Source of the DNA: Rhodanobacteraceae bacterium | Lineage (GTDB): Bacteria > Acidobacteriota > Terriglobia > Terriglobales > Acidobacteriaceae | Direction of reading: 5' to 3' | Length of the DNA stretch: 42,858 nt | NCBI GenBank assembly: GCA_903970285.1 | Contig: CAJCHN010000047.1 | Coordinates: 1-42,858, forward strand | The notes under the pieces: model-generated | What the model saw: the letters and a program-made list of their open reading frames with translations, nothing else | Database searches by the model: none | What the model was told of the DNA's origin: nothing | Program-made: the position numbers and the translations under genes | Shown: positions 37,610 to 42,858 of the stretch, in pieces | Layout: every line of letters starts with the position of its first letter | Position numbering within the stretch: position 1 is the stretch's first letter

Positions 37610-40342
37610 ATGCGCCGCCTCTCTCGCTCGCTCTCCTGCCTGACCTCCTTCGCGCTCTGCTTCCTGGCGTCCTTTGCATCCGCGCAGACCAACTACACCA
37701 CAAACATTACGCTGGCGAAGCTTCTCGGCTCGGGCGGCCCGAGCCCCTATGCGACGGTGTGTGCATACGGTGCGGACATCTACGGCAATCCCATCTCGTT
37801 CAGTGCGCCCACCTGGGGCCTGATCCTGAAGGGCTCGCCTGCCGGATGCGGAAATGTAGTCAATGGCGCCCTTACGGCGCCGCTGCCGGTGCCGGATGCA
37901 TACCACACCAACCAGACCGGCCCGATCTACTACAACCTCGTCGTTCAGCCGACGAACGTCAGCGGTACGCCGACCGGCACCCCGATCCAGTTCAACGCCG
38001 TGAGCAACATCACCGGCACCACCTGGGCACTCGACACCTTCGCGCCCACCGGCAACACTCCATTCCCGGCCTCGAACACGATCGCCTGGGGCGCCAGCGT
38101 GCCTGGTTCGTGCACCAGTCCGTCCATCTTCGTCGGCTCGAACTCTCCGATCTTTGGCGTCTGTAATAACGGCGTCTACTCGCTCTTCACCTCCGGCGGC
38201 AACATGAGCTATCGCGGTGCCTGGAGCGGATCCACGTCCTACAACCTGTACGACGTGGTGAGCACCGGCACGGCGCCGGCGGTGACGTTCTACCTGTCGC
38301 TTGTCGCCGGCAACACCGCTCCGCTCAGCAACACCACCGACTGGCAGATGTGGGGAGGCAGCGGCACGCTGAACTATGCCGGCATCGTTGCGGCGCTGGG
38401 CTACACCCCGCAAGCCACCGGGGGCATCCCGGCAGGCCTGCTCAATGGCCAGTGGGACTTCACCACCATGGCGGCGAACACGGTCGCGGACCAGAGCGGC
38501 AGCGGCAACGCCATTCTTTGCGGCGCGGCCGGCGGCTCCGGACTGGCGACTCCGGGGCTCAGCGCCCAGGGCCTCACCTTCTCTGGAGTCGGGGGCGTCG
38601 CCAACTCCGGCTGCGACCTGCCCGCAGCGCTGAACGGCGACCGCACATTCATTTTCCTCGTCAGCAAGAACCCGCTGCCTCTCACGACTTACAACAACTC
38701 CTCCGGCAACTATGCCAGCAACTCGCCCGAGTACATCCTGGCCAGCTCGCTCGCGAACGGCATGTACCTGGAGCTGCAGGCGCTGCAGGGCAACTACTTC
38801 ATGTCGCCGGGCATGCAGACCAACAACAACTCGACGTACACGTTCTCCGGCGACCGGGCTGTTGGTTGGCACGTCGTGGCTTTCACCTTGGGGACAAACG
38901 CCGGCACGGACCCAAACCAGACCTACATCGACGGCGTGCCTACGACACCCATTGCCAACGTTGGCGTTGCTGCCGGAGTCCAGACGGCGATCGGCGGTCA
39001 CTACCAGCTGGGCGCGAAGCTCAACGTTGGATCGTTCTTCGATGGCACCGTCGCTCTCGGTGCGGCGGCGGCCGGCGAGCTGAACCAGGCGCAGATCCAG
39101 CAGATCACGCTGTACATGCAGGGGCTTGCGCCGACCAAGAACATCGTTCTGAATCCGCCCGCCTACCGGGCTTCGACCCCCAAAGTGGTGGTTGACGGAG
39201 ATTCAATCGCTGCCTGCTACCTGGTCAGCCCGTCGACGGCGTGCGCCGTTCTGAACCTGACCACAAAGCTCTCCTTCACGCCTGTCAACCAGGGGATAGG
39301 CGGCATTCAGGCCACCTCCGTGGTGGCCAACTTCCCCATCCGGACGGGTTTGTACGGTATTCCGCAGACCGGCCAGAACGTCGTCATCTGGGAGGCCGGA
39401 ACAAACGACTTTGCGCAGGGTGGAGGCGGCTCGTGCGTCGGCAGCAGCCCGGCCCAGACCGCGCAGGCCGTCTTCGCCAACGCCGTCGCCTGGTCCGCGC
39501 TCAATCACGCGGCGGGGAACAAGACCATCGTTGAGACCGTTCCTTCGGGAGCGCTTCCGTCGGTGTGCACGCAGAGCGGGCTGTCCACCTTTACGGCCAC
39601 TCTCAGCACCTCCAGCCTCACTCTGACAAGTGTGTCCAGCACTACCGGCTTACAGGTCGGGCAGATACTGAGCGGGACCGGCATTGCCGCAAATACGGAA
39701 ATCACCGCAATTAGCGGAAGCACAGTGACCATCAACCAACTCCCGACAGCAGCCGGTACGGGAGTAACCATCACGCCGTCCGGCTACTCGAAGGACCAGC
39801 TGCTGGCCGTCTACAACCCCATTATCAGAACCCAGTGGGCCAAATATTTCGATGGCATTGCCGACACCGCCGCCGATCCGCACTTTGCTCCCGGCACCTT
39901 TGTCAACGGAACCTACTACGCCGACCTTGCGACGCACCTCACGGCCGCTGCCCAGCCTCTGATCGAGAGCGCGTACAACTATGCGATCGACCGCGTCACC
40001 GTTGGCTCCAGCCCTTCGAACTGCGACAGCAGCACCATTCTCTTCGCCGCCTCTCCCTACGCCGATACGGCAGCCGATGGTTGCAAAGTTGTGGATACGG
40101 CCGGCGGCAACGTGGTCGTCAACCTGATGACCGCGCTGTACCAGACGGGCGTCATCAAGAAATACTGCAACAACTCGTCGAGCGGTTCGAACACGCTCAC
40201 GATCAATGCTCCGAGCGACTTTCCATTCAACAATCTGGCCGGATCGACCTCAATCACCGTGCCTCAAAATACCTGCAAGGAGTTCGAGTCAACTCTTGTC
40301 TCTCTACAAACCGGCGGCGACTTCTGGCGGCAGCTCAACTAA
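37610..40342 (+). CDS. Exported fibre-like protein with LamG-type and SGNH-hydrolase domains
   Basis: 910 aa; no clear ribosome site before the ATG. Residues 1-26 are a Sec signal peptide (RRLSRSLSCLTSFALCFLASFASA/Q). Then come a beta-rich start, a CBM5/12-like unit (MSYRGAWSGSTSYNLYDVV, ~200-245), the phage fibre tag YAGIVAALGYTPQ, and a LamG-like jelly roll (~275-500). An SGNH esterase domain follows with Ser532 in VVVDGDSIAA, Asn599 in GTNDFAQ, and a candidate Asp772/His776. An Ig-like insert lies at ~660-725. It could deacetylate polysaccharide. A Sec signal on a fibre protein is odd. Confidence 0.75.
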   Translation: MRRLSRSLSCLTSFALCFLASFASAQTNYTTNITLAKLLGSGGPSPYATVCAYGADIYGNPISFSAPTWGLILKGSPAGCGNVVNGALTAPLPVPDAYHTNQTGPIYYNLVVQPTNVSGTPTGTPIQFNAVSNITGTTWALDTFAPTGNTPFPASNTIAWGASVPGSCTSPSIFVGSNSPIFGVCNNGVYSLFTSGGNMSYRGAWSGSTSYNLYDVVSTGTAPAVTFYLSLVAGNTAPLSNTTDWQMWGGSGTLNYAGIVAALGYTPQATGGIPAGLLNGQWDFTTMAANTVADQSGSGNAILCGAAGGSGLATPGLSAQGLTFSGVGGVANSGCDLPAALNGDRTFIFLVSKNPLPLTTYNNSSGNYASNSPEYILASSLANGMYLELQALQGNYFMSPGMQTNNNSTYTFSGDRAVGWHVVAFTLGTNAGTDPNQTYIDGVPTTPIANVGVAAGVQTAIGGHYQLGAKLNVGSFFDGTVALGAAAAGELNQAQIQQITLYMQGLAPTKNIVLNPPAYRASTPKVVVDGDSIAACYLVSPSTACAVLNLTTKLSFTPVNQGIGGIQATSVVANFPIRTGLYGIPQTGQNVVIWEAGTNDFAQGGGGSCVGSSPAQTAQAVFANAVAWSALNHAAGNKTIVETVPSGALPSVCTQSGLSTFTATLSTSSLTLTSVSSTTGLQVGQILSGTGIAANTEITAISGSTVTINQLPTAAGTGVTITPSGYSKDQLLAVYNPIIRTQWAKYFDGIADTAADPHFAPGTFVNGTYYADLATHLTAAAQPLIESAYNYAIDRVTVGSSPSNCDSSTILFAASPYADTAADGCKVVDTAGGNVVVNLMTALYQTGVIKKYCNNSSSGSNTLTINAPSDFPFNNLAGSTSITVPQNTCKEFESTLVSLQTGGDFWRQLN

Positions 40343-40353
40343 TGGAGAAACAC

Positions 40354-40980
40354 ATGCGGAATCGCATTATCTCAACCTTGCTGCTGGCTGTGCTCTTTTG
40401 CGCGCTGCCGGGAACGACACGGCTCCGCGCACAGTCGATTCCCACGGGCCCGGGCGGTTCCATCGCCCTGGGTACGGTCGCCGCGACGGGCCAGTTGGGC
40501 AGCACCATCAGCTACTACTCGCTGGTCAATCCACCCAGCAATCACACGGTGGATTGGAACACCTTGGGCACGCCAGCTACGTCGTGCCTGTTCTCGTTTC
40601 TCGGATCGAGTACGGGAACGACTGGAAGCTGGCACTCCCTCAGCGGCATCCAGAGCTGCGCCAACTTCACCGTTACCGGGACGACCAACGGTTCGCAGTC
40701 CGTCAGCGGAGTCTCGAACACGCAATACATGCTGCCGGGCCAGGCGCTCAGTGGATCTTGCCTCGCGGCCAATACGACCGTCGCAACCGTCGGCGCGAAC
40801 AGCTTCACCCTGTCCACCAACGCCGCCAGCAGTGGACCATGCACCATCACCGTGCTGGCCGGTACGGGCATGATCCACATGCCCTATAAACCTGCAGTCT
40901 ATCTCCAGTTGCTTATCCTGGCTTACACCCCAGGCGACGGCACCACCCAGATCCCATTCAACTACACCCGAGGGAGCTAA
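40354..40980 (+). CDS. Exported fibre-associated protein with Ig-like module
   Basis: 208 aa. An ATG at 40342 overlaps the upstream stop, but the ATG at 40354 has GGAG with better spacing and gives a clean signal peptide (MRNRIISTLLLAVLFCALPGTTRLRA/Q). The mature protein is beta-rich. Residues ~105-172 (LPGQALSGSCLAANTTVATVGANSFTLSTNAASSGPCTITV) are the same Ig-like module found in the 910-aa protein. It lies between two large fibre genes and may be a small fibre chaperone, collar or attachment protein. Function unknown. Confidence 0.6.
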   Translation: MRNRIISTLLLAVLFCALPGTTRLRAQSIPTGPGGSIALGTVAATGQLGSTISYYSLVNPPSNHTVDWNTLGTPATSCLFSFLGSSTGTTGSWHSLSGIQSCANFTVTGTTNGSQSVSGVSNTQYMLPGQALSGSCLAANTTVATVGANSFTLSTNAASSGPCTITVLAGTGMIHMPYKPAVYLQLLILAYTPGDGTTQIPFNYTRGS

Positions 40981-40981
40981 C

Positions 40982-42858
40982 GTGCGCAAAGTTGTTCTTG
41001 GCATCCTGCTCCTGTTCACTTCCATCGCCTATGCCCAGACCCCCATCCTCACCGGCGGCACGCCGATCGTCGGCGCACCGAGTCAGGCCGCCTCAGTGGC
41101 TGTCGCGTCGGTCAACGGCCAGACTGGCGCAGTCAATGTCCCTACCGTCACGCCTCCCACCATCTATAGTGCCGGGACCAGCTACGCACTGAATCAGATG
41201 GTCACCTATGGTGCAGGCAGCGCCGCGCAGGTCTACCAGGCGCAGCAGGCGTGTAACTCGTGTGCCGTCACACCAGGCACGAACTCGGCTTACTGGCAGC
41301 CTGTAGCGGATGCGCCTTCTGTTGCCTCAATCGCGCAGGTGGCAGCCCAGAGCTACGCCTTTTCCCGCATCCCTCAATACAACGCGGTCTCGGACGGAGG
41401 TGCCGACCCTACTGGGCTAACAGATAGCTCCACCGCGTTCAACGCTATGTGCGCAGCAGCCCTTGCTGCCGGTAAGGCGGCCATCTTCATCCCGCCCGGC
41501 ACTTACCTCATCAACAACACGACGGGCTGGCAGTGTGGAACGACGGGTACAAACGGCGCTGCTTGGACTTTGTTTGCTTATCAAGGAACCGTGAACCTGC
41601 AGTTCCCCAACCTGGCCGCGAGTAACGCCGCCATCACAATCGGAAATGGCCACGGCATCCCCAATGGCTACATAATCACTGGAAGCGTGAATGGCCTGCT
41701 TATCACCGGACCTCACTGGTCCACGACTCCTACTCAACCTGCCGCCGACCACACTGTGGCGTTGCTGATCAATCGTCAGACGCAGTTTCGAGTTGAGAAC
41801 ACGATCACCCAAGGCACGGACATCGGTTTTGACCTGCAAGGCAACGATTTCGGGACTTGGTTTGTCAACGTGCGTTCGGGCTACAACACCAACGTTCCGC
41901 TTTACCTGCCCACCGGAAGTGTTTCTGGTAATCAAATTCCGTGCGATGCGTGTTGGATGGCAGGTTATAGGGGAGCAGTCTGGGCGTCAGGCGGCTTTGA
42001 CGGCTTCATCGCTACTAAGGGGCAGTTTGGGTTGCTCGCTAGCACGACCACAGACGATGGAGTTTTCAACGTTGGTAAAGATTACATTACCGGAGCATTA
42101 GCAAACATAGGGACGTTTCATGTGGACGGCGCCGACATCGAGGGAGCTCCGGGGTGGGTAGTTCGCGGCTATGGACAGGTGGATTTTTCCTTTCGCCACG
42201 GCACCGTCCTATCAAACGGTTCGGTTCCGATGGCTGGTATAGCGAAAATCCAGAATGCGGCCTGCACCGTGTTGGATTTCATCGACGACGAATGGGGTGG
42301 GGCTTTTACACAAAGTCAGCCGATTCAGATCACCGGAGGCTACTCGGGTTGCTCTTTTGTTCACTCGCTAGGATGGTATGGAAGCCCTACGACCTTCAAC
42401 GGGGCAACGTGGACCAGTAGCTACGGGTACGACCCACTGGTCATCACCAACACCAACGCGGGCTCTGTGGCCGTGAATGGACACGCCGAATACAGCCAGC
42501 CCAGCCTGGGGCACACGGTCTCCTATACCGATGGCATCTTTACTTACCAGGCGATCAACGGCACTACTCCCCAGGTCTTTATGGGCACGTCGCCGGGCGG
42601 GACGTTTGTGCCGATTTACGGGCCGCTGAGCACCTCGATCACCATCACTCCCGCAGGTTCGAGCACGTCCGCTCCAGCGTTCTTCGGCTTCAGTCCTTCG
42701 CTCGGCAGCGGGCAGGCCGGAGTGTTGGGATGGGATAGTTCAACTGGCTTCATGAACACGTACGGCGGCTCTGTCACCAGCTTTGGCTACCACCCCTTCG
42801 TGTTTCTAAACGGTCGCGCGGGAACCGGCTACCCACCTGCAATCACTGGTAACGGTTC
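40982..42858 (+). CDS. Exported tailspike-like protein with pectate-lyase-fold start (cut by window edge)
   Basis: The frame is open from a GTG at 40982 (AGGGAG upstream) to the right edge, at least 625 aa. Sec signal peptide MRKVVLGILLLFTSIAYA/Q. Then come VASVNGQTGAVNV, a fibre linker motif, a CBM5/12-like unit (YSAGTSYALNQMVTYGAGSAAQVYQAQQ...AYWQPV, ~60-105) and the pectate-lyase-3 entry YNAVSDGGADPTGLTDSSTAFN...IFIPPGTYLIN (~130-185). This leads into a right-handed beta-helix. Such folds are tailspikes and depolymerases. No catalytic residues can be assigned safely. The C-terminus is outside the window. Confidence 0.75.
   Translation, partial: MRKVVLGILLLFTSIAYAQTPILTGGTPIVGAPSQAASVAVASVNGQTGAVNVPTVTPPTIYSAGTSYALNQMVTYGAGSAAQVYQAQQACNSCAVTPGTNSAYWQPVADAPSVASIAQVAAQSYAFSRIPQYNAVSDGGADPTGLTDSSTAFNAMCAAALAAGKAAIFIPPGTYLINNTTGWQCGTTGTNGAAWTLFAYQGTVNLQFPNLAASNAAITIGNGHGIPNGYIITGSVNGLLITGPHWSTTPTQPAADHTVALLINRQTQFRVENTITQGTDIGFDLQGNDFGTWFVNVRSGYNTNVPLYLPTGSVSGNQIPCDACWMAGYRGAVWASGGFDGFIATKGQFGLLASTTTDDGVFNVGKDYITGALANIGTFHVDGADIEGAPGWVVRGYGQVDFSFRHGTVLSNGSVPMAGIAKIQNAACTVLDFIDDEWGGAFTQSQPIQITGGYSGCSFVHSLGWYGSPTTFNGATWTSSYGYDPLVITNTNAGSVAVNGHAEYSQPSLGHTVSYTDGIFTYQAINGTTPQVFMGTSPGGTFVPIYGPLSTSITITPAGSSTSAPAFFGFSPSLGSGQAGVLGWDSSTGFMNTYGGSVTSFGYHPFVFLNGRAGTGYPPAITGNG

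Noticed and set aside
37580..39001. 473-codon open frame on the minus strand
   Set aside because: It is opposite the exported fibre gene and has Arg/Gly/Val-rich shadow composition without motifs.
1..42858. tRNA genes, rRNA or CRISPR arrays
   Set aside because: I looked for cloverleaf-like ends, GTTCGA loops and regular spaced repeats and found none that hold up.

Overview
The window reads as host chromosome (about 1-2.4 kb) followed by a large, nearly complete Mu-like transposable prophage that runs off the right edge. The flanking genes suggest a high-GC Acidobacteriota host (Terriglobales-like): a 302-aa LolA/DUF4292-type lipoprotein and the start of an SBBP-repeat/DUF7948-type secreted protein. 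Both host assignments rest on recalled family patterns, not a database search. REGION BY REGION: 1-2.4 kb holds host genes on the minus strand, the last being a PLD-like gene cut at its 5' end where 22-bp tandem repeats begin. 2.4-3.4 kb is a junction zone with layered repeats and three unknown small genes; about 895 bp of it (2495-3389) is bounded by imperfect inverted repeats and a 6-bp direct repeat. 3.4-25.5 kb is the late block, all on the minus strand and read leftward from lysis through packaging and head to tail. It encodes glucosaminidase endolysin, lipoprotein, two-TM membrane protein (holin candidate), gp26-like protein, small terminase (DUF3486), large terminase (gp28-like), portal (DUF935/gp29-like), gpF-like protein, protease with nested scaffold, decoration protein, major capsid, DUF1320 (gp36-like), gpG-like protein, tail terminator candidate, tail tube, two tail chaperones, 1150-aa tape measure and three tail-tip proteins. 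No sheath or contractile baseplate genes are visible, so this is a Mu-type head on a long non-contractile tail (B3/D3112/RcapMu type). 25.7-26.9 kb is the lysogeny module: a CI/LexA-like self-cleaving repressor plus two small downstream genes, closed by a terminator. 26.9-37.5 kb is the early region on the plus strand, tightly coupled by ATGA/GTGA/TGATG overlaps. It starts at a clear TTGACA-17-TAAATT promoter and encodes a small HTH protein, a pre-transposase HTH protein, a MuA-type DDE transposase (D310/D381/E437), a MuB-type AAA ATPase and about 16 small proteins, many with Cys/His zinc-binding patterns, ending with a GemA-like protein and a twin-HTH protein that could be a late activator. 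37.6-42.9 kb holds three consecutive fibre or spike-like genes on the plus strand, each beginning with a Sec-type signal peptide. HOW IT WORKS TOGETHER: the repressor would hold the early promoter shut. Its Ala-Gly/Ser/Lys layout predicts induction through RecA. Transposase and ATPase then replicate the genome by transposition, an early-region activator would switch on the leftward late block, and the exported fibre or depolymerase-like proteins are a puzzle because virion proteins are not normally sent through Sec. The right phage end lies outside the window, so the exact phage boundaries cannot be settled from this sequence.
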